Assembly (NCBI GenBank): GCA_016840065.1
Contig: JAEOTB010000066.1
Location: 1-44,135 of the forward strand
Source: Candidatus Hermodarchaeota archaeon
Lineage (GTDB): Archaea; Asgardarchaeota; Hermodarchaeia; Hermodarchaeales; Hermodarchaeaceae
Reading direction: 5' to 3'
Length of the DNA stretch: 44,135 nucleotides
Of the stretch, positions 1-7,674 are shown one piece after another; the stretch's first letter is position 1, and each line of letters begins with the position of its first letter. A program made the position numbers and the translations under genes. The notes under the pieces are model-generated. The model saw nothing but the letters and a program-made list of their open reading frames with translations. It was not told the DNA's origin and searched no databases.

Positions 1-555
1 AGTGGTCTCGCCAAATTTTCTCCACCCATCAGCGTTCTTTTGTACGAGTGGCCAGACTTCCTCGGGGTCTTCTCTTCGCGCATCATCCGTGGCCTTCTCT
101 ACGATGTCTTTCCATAGCTGGATTCCCTCTGCTCTTCCCAACACTTCAGTGAGGGCCATGAGGCGGTGATAACGCAGGACTTCGGTTGCCCGGGATGCGT
201 CTAGTTGGAGAACATCGATTTCGGATTCTCCAACCGGAACCCGTTGTTTTGGGCTGAGCTCAGCGAGGGTCCACTTAATGACGACGTTACGAAAATCAGG
301 GTTCGCATTGACAAACTTGTATTCGACACCTAGTAGGCTGAAATCGCCTTCCTCGAATTCGGGGGTTGTCCTCTGAATGGTCTCTTCATACCGCTTTCTC
401 AGCACAGGAATGTACTCATCGAGAATTTCGGGTTTCAATTCTCTGATGTATTTGAGTATGTTATTAACGAGTCTTAGGTTTCCTGTAAGCAGTTCGTCAA
501 GTTTGATTTTCCTTCGTGATTCGGGGTTCCGTTTTCTGAAGTGTTTAATATCCAT
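1..555 (-). CDS. ATC hydrolase-like family protein, subfamily A (3'-truncated by window edge)
   Basis: The reading frame is open from an ATG at 555 to the left edge, so only the N-terminal 185 residues are visible. It begins MDIKHFRKRNPESRRK and aligns along its length with the N-terminal halves of the genes at 585-1469 and 4850-5734, sharing the pattern ILxYIxELxP, an NPDFRN-type segment and a later YHRxxxxxxLGxxEGIxLWK segment. The C-terminal Cys/Asp motif block that suggests an L-2-amino-thiazoline-4-carboxylate hydrolase relationship lies outside the window, so the function is carried over from its paralogues. It is the last visible gene of the minus-strand array, 29 bases after the preceding gene. 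The start codon has only a weak purine-rich sequence (GAAGATGAAG) before it, as expected inside an operon. Confidence 0.7.
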   Translation of the reverse strand, partial: MDIKHFRKRNPESRRKIKLDELLTGNLRLVNNILKYIRELKPEILDEYIPVLRKRYEETIQRTTPEFEEGDFSLLGVEYKFVNANPDFRNVVIKWTLAELSPKQRVPVGESEIDVLQLDASRATEVLRYHRLMALTEVLGRAEGIQLWKDIVEKATDDARREDPEEVWPLVQKNADGWRKFGETT

Positions 556-584
556 AATTCTTCATCTTCACTATCTTCGCCTAG

Positions 585-1469
585 CTATTCCCGGTCTTTC
601 CCAAGCTTCCGGGTGAGCTCTAGACTCGGTTGCTCGGGATCCTTAAGGAATCGAGTATCCCAACGAAACTCGTCGCAAAAGGCAGCATGATGGAGGGTCT
701 GGGTTCGCCGCATGAAATGGGTTCTTGACTCGTGATTGAACTCGGGCGCATCCCCAGCGTAGCAAGTGGCAAGGTAGGCCCAGTCCGGGTCCTCCAGATC
801 CTTGAGGACTTCATGGATGATGCATCTGTCAAATCGAAAGACTTCGCTATGCTCATCGAACACGCTCTCGACAAAGTCGCCCAGCCCTATCTCACTCCAG
901 CTTTTGATCGCGTTTTGTCTCATCTCTGGGCGTCGGGGGCTTTCTTCGCCTTTCTCTTCCCGCTCCCTTCGCTCCTCCTCCATTCTAACTTGTTCAGCTT
1001 CATGCCGCTTACCCACTATACGTTTCCATAAGGAGATAGCTTCCTCGCGTTCTAGTATATCTGGCAAGGTTTTGACTGTGTGATAGGATAGCCGCTCGCC
1101 CGCCATGATAATATTCCAGATTCTGATTCCGATTTCCTTCGAACCCGAAGGAAGAGTTTCAGTCAGACCCAGATGTTTGATAACATAGAGGAGGATAGCA
1201 TCCTTGAGAACAGGATGGGCATTCAAGTGGTCAAGGTTCCTAGTAATTTCTTCGTGGTCTAACGAACCAGTATCGATTCTGAAATCCTTCACGACATCCG
1301 TTAAGCGCTTGGTTAATCTTTGGATGTACTTGGCGGCGATCTTCGGTTCGAGTTCACCAAGATACTGGAGGATCGAATCCATTCTTTCAAAGAGTCGGCG
1401 TATCCACTTATTCAGAGTAATCTTTCGAATTATGTCAGGATTGTATGCCTTGTAAATTTCAACTTTCAT
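585..1469 (-). CDS. ATC hydrolase-like protein, subfamily A
   Basis: A soluble protein of 294 residues with a helical N-terminal two thirds, a charged stretch (EEERREREEKGEE) near residue 170, and a C-terminal block resembling L-2-amino-thiazoline-4-carboxylate hydrolases (PF14196-like). Visible signature positions are a Cys/His pair (RCIIHE), TCYAGDAP, and RRTQTLHHAAFCDEF with its CD pair. In that family these residues belong to the hydrolase domain that opens a cyclic amino-thiazoline or related ring; the substrate here is unknown. The Gly that usually precedes the final CD is replaced by Ala (HHAAFCD), while the paralogue at 4850-5734 keeps HHGDFCD. An AGGTGA ribosome binding site precedes the ATG. 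It is the sixth gene read in the minus-strand array. Confidence 0.72.
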   Translation of the reverse strand: MKVEIYKAYNPDIIRKITLNKWIRRLFERMDSILQYLGELEPKIAAKYIQRLTKRLTDVVKDFRIDTGSLDHEEITRNLDHLNAHPVLKDAILLYVIKHLGLTETLPSGSKEIGIRIWNIIMAGERLSYHTVKTLPDILEREEAISLWKRIVGKRHEAEQVRMEEERREREEKGEESPRRPEMRQNAIKSWSEIGLGDFVESVFDEHSEVFRFDRCIIHEVLKDLEDPDWAYLATCYAGDAPEFNHESRTHFMRRTQTLHHAAFCDEFRWDTRFLKDPEQPSLELTRKLGKDRE

Positions 1470-1493
1470 TGATTTTCACCTTTAGGTTTTTCA

Positions 1494-2354
1494 TCACGAA
1501 TCGGGGGAGATGCTATCAAAGAACTCCTTGGGTGGGTGGGCGTAATCCTTAGTGATTCGGGTATCGTGGACTATGACATCGCAGTAGGGGTCTCCCCGAG
1601 CTATTGTGAGCTCCATCGTCATCTTGAAACACTTGTTACTGCTCCGGATATTCTCAAAATCGCCATAGCAGCAAACAAGGTACTTGAGTTCCCGGTCTAC
1701 TAGGTCATCTAGTGCTTCATCCCAGTAGCAGCACTCTTTACGAATGACCAGTTTACCGTCCTCGACCTCGCCCACAACGCGTTCCCATACGCTACTCTCC
1801 GGGGTAGCTTGAATTACATTTTCATAGAACTCCTCAAGGGTCTGGTACCGGTCCTCTTGGTCGGCTAGCCCCTCACGAATGTAGTCGTCGATGTGATGCT
1901 TGAAGATTCTAACTGCTTCGTCACGCGGAAAGGTTTCAGTCAAGACCTGAAGGTTTGTGTACTGAGGAATCAACGCAGAACGCAGGAAAATCCGGTGTGT
2001 AACTCCCACCTTCTCGGAGTCCCATCTCTTATCACCAGTAAGATGCAACAACCTGATGTGATAATTGAGATAGAATCCAGCAAGCTCGGGAAACTCCCTA
2101 AGACATGCTAAACCAGCAAGAAGAGTGGAAATATCAACACTCTTCAAGGCAAGATAATCTGTTCTCACAATCCCACGGTATCGAACCTCAAGGTTGGCAG
2201 TGTATTCAGCCATTCTCTTCGGCTGCTGTGCCTTTACCGTCCTAAGGAGGTTGTCAAACTTCTTTAGAAAGCGTTTCGCAAACTCCAGGACTTGATGTTC
2301 ATAAATTTCCTCTAAATAATCTGGGCGATACTCTCCAATTCTCCTAAACTCCAT
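1494..2354 (-). CDS. ATC hydrolase-like protein, subfamily B
   Basis: A soluble protein of 286 residues, starting MEFRRIGEYRPDYLEE. Its N-terminal ~200 residues are helical and clearly related to the next three genes upstream (2370-3242, 3264-4130, 4143-4823). The C-terminal part carries the hydrolase-like signature: ECCYWDEAL, ELKYLVCCYGDFE, then TIARGDPYCDVIVHDTR. The Cys-Tyr-Gly-Asp and Gly-Asp-Pro-Tyr-Cys-Asp motifs are the likely active-site block by analogy with ATC hydrolases; this is inferred from motif pattern. Subfamily B is shorter than A and has a different N-terminus, and the four B genes sit together between A genes. The 24- and 15-base gaps on its two sides suggest one transcript. 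Confidence 0.72.
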   Translation of the reverse strand: MEFRRIGEYRPDYLEEIYEHQVLEFAKRFLKKFDNLLRTVKAQQPKRMAEYTANLEVRYRGIVRTDYLALKSVDISTLLAGLACLREFPELAGFYLNYHIRLLHLTGDKRWDSEKVGVTHRIFLRSALIPQYTNLQVLTETFPRDEAVRIFKHHIDDYIREGLADQEDRYQTLEEFYENVIQATPESSVWERVVGEVEDGKLVIRKECCYWDEALDDLVDRELKYLVCCYGDFENIRSSNKCFKMTMELTIARGDPYCDVIVHDTRITKDYAHPPKEFFDSISPDS

Positions 2355-2369
2355 TTTCTGTTTCCCTCA

Positions 2370-3242
2370 CTAATCCTCTTTGTCAGCTAGAGGCCAGATA
2401 CTATCAAAGAACTCCCTTGATGGATGCTCTACATCTTCGGCGATACGCATATCGTGATATACACAATCACAATACGGGTCACCTCTTGCGATGGTGTGCT
2501 CCATTGTAAGTTTGAAACGCTTGTTGAGTAATCGAACGTTTGTGAAATCTCCAAAGCAGCACACATAATATTTGAGTTCACGATCATCTAGATCGTGGAG
2601 TGCGACATCCCAATGACATGAGTCCTTGCGCGTTATGAGTTTGCCCGCTTCAACCTCGCCCACTACTCCAACCGAACCAGTATTCTCTGTCTCCATTGAT
2701 AGTATGTCCTGCCTGAGTTCTTCAAGGGTCTGAAACCTTTCTTCCTCATCAGCGATTCGCCACTTCACATATTCGATGACATGATGCTTGAATAGTTCAA
2801 TCGCATTGGTGCGGTTGGTGACAGCTGTCAACACCTCGAGGTTTGTATACCGGGGGACCAAGGCTGAGCGTAAATACGTTCGCTGGGTGATTTCCACCTT
2901 CTCAATTTCCCAAAAGGTCTCTTTAGGTAATTGCAGGAGCTGGAAGTGGTAATTGATATAGTTCCTTGCTAGCTGTGGATAATCACTCAGGTGGTCCAGC
3001 CCGGTAGTTAGGGAAGAAACATCAGCTGGTTTGAGTGAAAGATACTCCCCGCTCCAGAGTGCCTTGTATCGAGTAGAAAGGTATTCCATATACTGGGTCA
3101 AGATTTTTGGCATCTTTTGCTTGACGACACCTAGTAAGTGTTCAAGGTTCTGTAGGAGGCGTACCGCAAAGGTCTTCGGTTGATGCTCCTGTTTTTTGTC
3201 TAATACTTCTTCGCGATATTTCCCAACATGCCTAAACTTCAT
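2370..3242 (-). CDS. ATC hydrolase-like protein, subfamily B
   Basis: 290 residues, beginning MKFRHVGKYREEVLDKKQEHQ and ending HPSREFFDSIWPLADKED, an ending nearly identical to that of the 3264-4130 protein. The signature block is intact: DSCHWDVAL, ELKYYVCCFGDF, and TIARGDPYCDCVYHDMR. The short N-terminal HVGKYR-type segment is shared with its B neighbours. No signal peptide or membrane segment is visible, so it should act in the cytoplasm. The close similarity to the flanking copies, with the same order and orientation, points to tandem duplication. It lies 15 bases upstream of the 1494-2354 gene and 21 bases downstream of the 3264-4130 gene in the same transcript direction. The reaction is inferred only from resemblance to the ATC hydrolase family. 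Confidence 0.72.
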   Translation of the reverse strand: MKFRHVGKYREEVLDKKQEHQPKTFAVRLLQNLEHLLGVVKQKMPKILTQYMEYLSTRYKALWSGEYLSLKPADVSSLTTGLDHLSDYPQLARNYINYHFQLLQLPKETFWEIEKVEITQRTYLRSALVPRYTNLEVLTAVTNRTNAIELFKHHVIEYVKWRIADEEERFQTLEELRQDILSMETENTGSVGVVGEVEAGKLITRKDSCHWDVALHDLDDRELKYYVCCFGDFTNVRLLNKRFKLTMEHTIARGDPYCDCVYHDMRIAEDVEHPSREFFDSIWPLADKED

Positions 3243-3263
3243 CGGTTGATCATCTCATTGGTT

Positions 3264-4130
3264 CTATTCTTTGTCAGCGAGTGGCCAAATGCTATCGAAG
3301 AACTCCTTTGAAGGGTGTTTGAAGTCCTTTGTGATTCGGGTGTCGTAATAGACACAGTCACAGAAGGGGTCTCCAGCGACGAGAGTGCCATTCATGGTGA
3401 GCTTGAAGTGCTTATTGAAGGATTGGACTCCCTCGTAGTCTCCGTAGCAGCAAACGAGAAACTTGAGCTCTTCGTCAGGGATGTCCGCTAATAGGGAATG
3501 GTGGAGGCAGCTGTCTCTGCGTGTAATCAGTTTCCCATCTTTTACTTCGCTAATGTTAGTCACGATACCCCATTTCTCTACATTGAGCAAAAACTCTCTA
3601 AGTTCCTCTAGTGTCTGGAACCGGTCGTCCATCTCTGCTATACGTTTCTGCATGTAGTCATTGATGAAGTCTTTGAAGAGCTGAATCGCCTTCTCACGGG
3701 GGATGGTCTCTGTTAAAATCCGTAAGTTGGTGTAAACAGGGAGGTACCTAGCCCGCATCCAGGTTCGCAGAATGATTTTTACTTTCGCGCTTTTCCATTT
3801 GGTCTCTTTGGCTAATTGCAGGAGTTGGAAGCGGTAATTGAGATAGAGTCTAGCTAGTGCGGGGTACTCCCTTAAGTGGATCAGCTCTGTAATCAGGGGT
3901 GAGACATCACTCTCGTCTAGTGAAAGATAATCGCTCTTCATGAATTGCTGATACCGTTTCTCTAGGTTTGCCACATATTCAGCTAGCGTTTTTGGCTGCT
4001 GTGCCTTAACTATTCCCAGAAAGTGATCGAAACTTTTCAGTATGGATTTCGCATACTCTTGAGGTTGATACTCCTGTGTTAGTTCGTCCATAACTTCTGG
4101 GCGACACTCGCCAACATGTGTGAATTTCAT
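3264..4130 (-). CDS. ATC hydrolase-like protein, subfamily B
   Basis: 288 residues, beginning MKFTHVGECRPEVMDELTQE. The helical N-terminal region is followed by the hydrolase-like block: DSCLHHSLL, ELKFLVCCYGDYE, and TLVAGDPFCDCVYYDTR. Compared with its B neighbours it has CLHH where they have C(H/Y)WD, so the first Cys motif is slightly different, while the CCYGD and GDPFCD motifs are kept. The ATG is preceded by GGTGATTAACT, a fair ribosome binding site. The gap to the downstream gene is 21 bases and to the upstream gene 12 bases, so it is almost certainly co-transcribed. Function is inferred from the family pattern; the substrate cannot be read from the sequence. Confidence 0.72.
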   Translation of the reverse strand: MKFTHVGECRPEVMDELTQEYQPQEYAKSILKSFDHFLGIVKAQQPKTLAEYVANLEKRYQQFMKSDYLSLDESDVSPLITELIHLREYPALARLYLNYRFQLLQLAKETKWKSAKVKIILRTWMRARYLPVYTNLRILTETIPREKAIQLFKDFINDYMQKRIAEMDDRFQTLEELREFLLNVEKWGIVTNISEVKDGKLITRRDSCLHHSLLADIPDEELKFLVCCYGDYEGVQSFNKHFKLTMNGTLVAGDPFCDCVYYDTRITKDFKHPSKEFFDSIWPLADKE

Positions 4131-4142
4131 AGTTAATCACCT

Positions 4143-4823
4143 TCATTGATTCTTGGATTCGCAGCCACCAATGCAGTAGGAATTCCCTCTCATGGTGGTG
4201 TGTTCTATTGCTAGCTTGAAACCCTTGTTGAAAATTCCTTTATTTGCGGATTCTCCATGACAAACGATATACTTGAGTTCACGGTCAAAGAGCTCCTTCA
4301 ACGCTACATGGGTACAATCCTCATGCATAACCAATGGGTCGAGAGCTTGGAATTCAGAAATATGATGTTTGTAAAGCTCAATTGCCTTTGAGCGGTCGAT
4401 GACAGATGTTAGAGCCTGGAGGTTAGTATATCGAAGGAACAGCGCTGAACGCAGGTAGGTTCGTTGAGTAATCTCAACTTTCTCAGTTTCCCACTTGGTT
4501 TCCTTGGGTAGATTTAGGAGTTGGAAATGATAGTTCAGAAAATATCGTGCTAAATGCGGGAATTCACTTAGATGAGTCAGCTCTTCAACCAGGGGAGTAA
4601 CATCCTCATTATCTAGTGAAAGATACTTTCCCGTCCAGAGGCGGTCATATTGTGCCACAAGTGTTTCCGCATACTTAGTGACAATCGTTGGATGCTTTTC
4701 ATTGACGATTCCTAGCAGGTGATTAAGGTTTTCTAGGAGGTGTTCCGCAAACGGTTTTAGTTGATGCTGCAATACCTCATCCAAGATCTCTTCATAGTAT
4801 TTCCCAACATTCCTATAATACAC
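4143..4823 (-). CDS. Shortened, degenerate ATC hydrolase-like protein, subfamily B
   Basis: 226 residues, starting at a GTG behind GGTGAT, with an N-terminal half typical of subfamily B. Two differences stand out. An in-frame deletion of roughly 45 residues removes the segment between the KAIELYKHHI helix and the first Cys motif; in its neighbours this holds the RFQTLEELRE helix and the GKLITR strand. The signature residues are also damaged: the CCYGD motif reads CHGES, and GDPYCD reads GNSYCI, followed by an early end (GGCESKNQ). The frame is open, so it may still be translated, but catalysis by the family mechanism looks lost. It is either a decaying copy or a non-catalytic partner of the intact paralogues. 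Confidence 0.65.
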   Translation of the reverse strand: MYYRNVGKYYEEILDEVLQHQLKPFAEHLLENLNHLLGIVNEKHPTIVTKYAETLVAQYDRLWTGKYLSLDNEDVTPLVEELTHLSEFPHLARYFLNYHFQLLNLPKETKWETEKVEITQRTYLRSALFLRYTNLQALTSVIDRSKAIELYKHHISEFQALDPLVMHEDCTHVALKELFDRELKYIVCHGESANKGIFNKGFKLAIEHTTMRGNSYCIGGCESKNQ

Positions 4824-4849
4824 TCTTTCATCACCATTGATTCTAGCTT

Positions 4850-5734
4850 TCAGTCGTCTTGATCTCTACCAAGATTTCGGGTGAACTCTAAATCGGGCTG
4901 CTTGGGGTCTTTGTGGAATCGATTATCCCAGTAAAATTCGTCGCAGAAGTCTCCGTGATGGAGGGTCTGGGTTCTTCGTAGGTATTTGGTCCCGAAGGTG
5001 TTGTATTCGGGTGCGTCTCCAATGTAGCAGGTCGCGAGATATGCCCAGTCGGGGTCCTCAAGGTCCTTGAGGGCTTCGTGGGTGATGCAACAGTCGAACC
5101 GGAACACTTCGCTATGCTCATCAAAGACACAGGCTACGAAGTCTCCCAGACCTGTTTCGGTCCAGTGTTTGATGGCTCTTTCTCTCACTTCAGTGAGTGA
5201 GAGGATGCCTTCACCCTTTTCTTCTCTCTCCTTCTGCCTTTTCTCATACTCGGCTTTTTCTGTTTCTAGTCTTTTGGCAACTACCTTCTTCCATAAGGGG
5301 ATTGCCTCCTTGTTTCCGAGGAGATCTGCGATGGTCTTGGCCCTATGATAAGCTAACCGTTCATATGCCTTGGTGGTGTTGAGGCTCCTGAGATCGATTT
5401 CTTCAGAACCTGAAACAGGTAGTTCTTGTAAATCTAAGTGCTTGAACACATAGAGGATGACGGCGTTTCGCAGATCCGGATGCGTATTTAGATGGTCTAA
5501 ATCCTTGTTGATTTCTCCGTGGTCTAAGAATCCTGTGTCCATCTCGAAGTCCTTTATGACATCGGTTAACCGCTTCGTCAAGGCTGACACATAGTTGGTG
5601 GTGATTGTTGGTTTGAGTTCGCTCAAGTAGCGGAGAATCGAGTTTGTTGATTCGAGGGCTTCGCGTATTCTTTTATTGGGCGTTGTCTTCCTGATTGCGT
5701 CAGGATTCCAGGCTTTGTAGACCTTAATCTCCAT
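4850..5734 (-). CDS. ATC hydrolase-like protein, subfamily A (first gene of the array)
   Basis: About 294 residues and the first array gene in the direction of transcription. I place the start at the ATG at 5734 (MEIKVYKAWNPD), which matches MKVEIYKAYNPD of the 585-1469 paralogue; a GTG nine bases upstream (5743) is the alternative. GGTGGAG lies just before the ATG. The C-terminal block has CCITHEALKD, TCYIGDAPEY and RRTQTLHHGDFCDEFYWD, the most complete version of the ATC hydrolase-like signature among the A copies. A charged stretch (EKRQKEREEKGEG) precedes it. No membrane segment is seen. The upstream gap (5735-6027) would hold the array promoter unless the transcript comes from the LRR gene. 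Confidence 0.72.
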   Translation of the reverse strand: MEIKVYKAWNPDAIRKTTPNKRIREALESTNSILRYLSELKPTITTNYVSALTKRLTDVIKDFEMDTGFLDHGEINKDLDHLNTHPDLRNAVILYVFKHLDLQELPVSGSEEIDLRSLNTTKAYERLAYHRAKTIADLLGNKEAIPLWKKVVAKRLETEKAEYEKRQKEREEKGEGILSLTEVRERAIKHWTETGLGDFVACVFDEHSEVFRFDCCITHEALKDLEDPDWAYLATCYIGDAPEYNTFGTKYLRRTQTLHHGDFCDEFYWDNRFHKDPKQPDLEFTRNLGRDQDD

Positions 5735-5803
5735 TTTCTCCACCCATAGTTCGGGCTATTACTCTGGTGGCTGGAAGCTGGGAGGCGTGAAAACCAGCTT
5801 ATC

Positions 5804-5870
5804 TCTCTCAATGAGTGAGAGAACACTCTATTTCTATGATAAAAGGCTTTCCATTTGGGCTAATAAAGTA
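5804..5870 (-). promoter_or_regulatory. Candidate promoter/operator of the ATC hydrolase-like array
   Basis: Upstream of the first array gene, on the minus strand, two A/T-rich TATA-like stretches occur (CTTTATTAG near 5862-5870 and CTTTTATCAT near 5839-5848). Between them and the gene is an inverted repeat at 5804-5822 with perfect 7-base arms (TCTCTCA / TGAGAGA) and a 5-base centre. This spacing suits an archaeal TATA box followed by a repressor or activator site. The assignment rests on sequence pattern only. Confidence 0.3.
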
Positions 5871-5959
5871 TCATGCGCTGAGAACGCTAATGGTCCTCTT
5901 CTGTCACGCTATAAGGTTTAGGGGTTCTAATTGATTTCAGGAACGCCTCTTCCTCACCC

Positions 5960-6000
5960 ATGACAGGAGAAGGAACAAGACACTGGATAATACTGTCTTG
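5960..6000 (-). terminator. Hairpin plus pyrimidine tract 3' of the LRR gene
   Basis: On the minus strand, just after the LRR gene ends at 6028, a stem with perfect 7-base arms (CAAGACA at 5976-5982, TGTCTTG at 5994-6000) is followed by TTCCTTCTCCT. The same design, hairpin then C/T-rich tail, occurs after three other minus-strand genes in this window. Confidence 0.4.
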
Positions 6001-6027
6001 AGTGCAAGCTTGTGTCGCTACTCCCGC

Positions 6028-6741
6028 TTAGCCCTCTCTCCACACAATCAGACCCCAATACTCCTTGAGTGCCCTGGACACAGAGCCTGATGTTTTAAGA
6101 CTCGAACGTGCCCAGAGCTCCACATTGTCATCCAAGCCAAGAGCAACTAGCTTCTGGCAGGCAAAGAGCGGCGACACATCCACGCTCACCAACCGATTCT
6201 TGTTGAAATGGAGTTCTCGTAAATCAGTGCAATAGCTGAGGGGAGCAAGATCCACCTCCACCAGCTGGTTCTTGGAAAAACTGAGCCATTGTAGGTTGGG
6301 GCATCGACTGAGGGGAGTAAGATCTACTTCGTTCAGATGGTTCTTGGAAAGGCTGAGTGATTTCAGTTTTTGGCATTGGCTGAGGGGGGAGAGATCCACC
6401 TGAATCAACCAATTGTTGTTAATAAGAAGTGTTTGTAGTTTTTGGCATTGGCTGAGGGGGGAGAGATTCACCACTGCGAACTGGTTGTCCGATAGCCAGA
6501 GCTTTTCTAGATTGTAGCAATGGCCTAGAGGAGTAAGGTCTACCTTCATCAACCGGTTCCTGGAAAGGCTAAGGGTTTGTAGTTTCTGGCATTGACTGAG
6601 GGGAGACAGGTCAATCGACGCGATGATTTCTCGACTGAGGTTGATGCTGGTTTCGTCGGTGCTAAACGTTTCTCGTATACGTTCTCCTCTGTGGGTTAGG
6701 TATTCGATTTCAACTGTTGATTCAGAACTTCTCTCTGGCAC
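6028..6741 (-). CDS. Leucine-rich-repeat protein
   Basis: 237 residues, starting at GTG (6741). After a short N-terminal strand-rich segment it consists of about seven repeats of 24 residues with the form VDLSPLSxCxxLxxLxLSxNxL, closing with a short cap (SSLKTSGSVSRALKEYWG). There is no signal peptide or membrane anchor, so it is a cytoplasmic binding scaffold. At DNA level two neighbouring repeats are nearly identical over about 30 bases, 72 bases apart (from 6365 and 6437), showing recent internal duplication. A second protein of the same kind lies at 13546-14169. It sits between the winged-helix regulator (59-base gap) and the ATC hydrolase-like array, on the same strand. Its ligand is unknown. 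Confidence 0.85.
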   Translation of the reverse strand: MPERSSESTVEIEYLTHRGERIRETFSTDETSINLSREIIASIDLSPLSQCQKLQTLSLSRNRLMKVDLTPLGHCYNLEKLWLSDNQFAVVNLSPLSQCQKLQTLLINNNWLIQVDLSPLSQCQKLKSLSLSKNHLNEVDLTPLSRCPNLQWLSFSKNQLVEVDLAPLSYCTDLRELHFNKNRLVSVDVSPLFACQKLVALGLDDNVELWARSSLKTSGSVSRALKEYWGLIVWREG

Positions 6742-6800
6742 ACATTTTGTCTCCTAAACGCAGATTCTTTATTCGCTTGCCTCAAAGTTGAAGATGAACA

Positions 6801-7469
6801 TCACGACTGAAGAAGTTCTCGCAACTGGTCTAGAATCTCCGGTTTTTCCACAAGAACCCCAAGCATACCTACTAGCTCAACAAGGAACTTGATGTCATCG
6901 ATACCAAGTCTCCCAAAGAGCTCGGTAAGTTGTTCGGTTCCCTGTATCGTTCTGAAGAGCTTCTTGATGGTCTTTTCTCTGGACACAAAGAACTCTAACA
7001 TTAGTTTCCGGAACGGGCTAGTATCCTCTTCAGAGATCTGGAAGAACTCCCAACACACAATCCTCAGGTTTCGTAGGAGGGCCTTACCCTGTTTGGTACG
7101 CCACCACTTCGTTCCTTCAGCCTCTTCTTCGGTGACGAATATGCGCGCTGCCCGGCAATAGAGCTTCTCTACCAATCTGCTATCTTTGGGCTTTCGGTGC
7201 CCAGCTACCTTAACAAGACCGGCAGCCTCGAGCTGATCGAGATGTCGGTAGATGGTTTTGATGGTCTTTGTAGGCCTTTGGGTTTCAGGGTCTTTGAAGA
7301 TGCCGTGGATCTCTTTCACTGTTAAGGGTCCTGTGATTAAGGCTTTGAGAATAATACCATGCCTTTCAAATAGTTTCAGTTGGTCCCTTCCAATAAACAA
7401 AATGGGTTCGGGCTCTGTCGTGATAAAGTCTTGGTGTTCTCCAGAATCTGGTCCATCTGTGGGGTTCAT
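6801..7469 (-). CDS. Winged-helix (ArsR-like) transcriptional regulator
   Basis: 222 residues. Residues ~25-110 form a winged-helix domain: a helix (KLFERHGIILKALI), a PLTVKEIHGIF helix, a recognition region (KTIKTIYRHLDQLEAAGLV) and a wing (VAGHRKPKDSRLVEKLYCRAA). The rest is helical, with an ISEEDTSPFRKLMLEFF segment and a leucine-rich C-terminus that may dimerise or bind a ligand. It is divergent from the NTF2-like gene starting near 7675, and the shared gap carries a strong palindrome (7594-7610) that it may bind. It could also control the LRR gene and the ATC hydrolase-like array, which follow on the same strand. No Cys metal-sensing motif of classical ArsR is evident. Confidence 0.8.
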   Translation of the reverse strand: MNPTDGPDSGEHQDFITTEPEPILFIGRDQLKLFERHGIILKALITGPLTVKEIHGIFKDPETQRPTKTIKTIYRHLDQLEAAGLVKVAGHRKPKDSRLVEKLYCRAARIFVTEEEAEGTKWWRTKQGKALLRNLRIVCWEFFQISEEDTSPFRKLMLEFFVSREKTIKKLFRTIQGTEQLTELFGRLGIDDIKFLVELVGMLGVLVEKPEILDQLRELLQS

Positions 7470-7570
7470 TGTGGTTTAAGCTCCTTCTATGAGTTGTTGT
7501 TCTTTTGAGCTAGTTAGATAAGAAGCTAGTGATTGGAAAGCTTTGTCCTCTATTGGCACTTATGGTAATA

Positions 7571-7627
7571 CTAATATATAGCATTGTCTACCAATGACAT
7601 ACTATGTCATTCATTGGTCATATAGCG
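7571..7627. promoter_or_regulatory. Divergent promoter region with palindromic operator
   Basis: Between the minus-strand regulator and the plus-strand NTF2-like gene lies a perfect 17-base palindrome at 7594-7610 (8-base arms ATGACATA / TATGTCAT around one base). It is nested in a wider repeat, ACCAATGA at 7590-7597 and TCATTGGT at 7611-7618. A TATA-like run (CTAATATATAG, 7571-7581) and TCATATAG (7618-7625) are next to it. This is a typical place for a dimeric winged-helix protein to bind. Confidence 0.5.
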
Positions 7628-7674
7628 TCACCAATAAATCAGTAATGACAGCATCATCATAAGACGTGAAAGAA

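Noticed and set aside
5180..5203. A second CTCTCACT...AGTGAGAG-type inverted repeat resembling the one upstream of the array.
   Set aside because: It lies inside the coding sequence of the first array gene and encodes ordinary residues (LSLTEVRERA), so it is probably chance.
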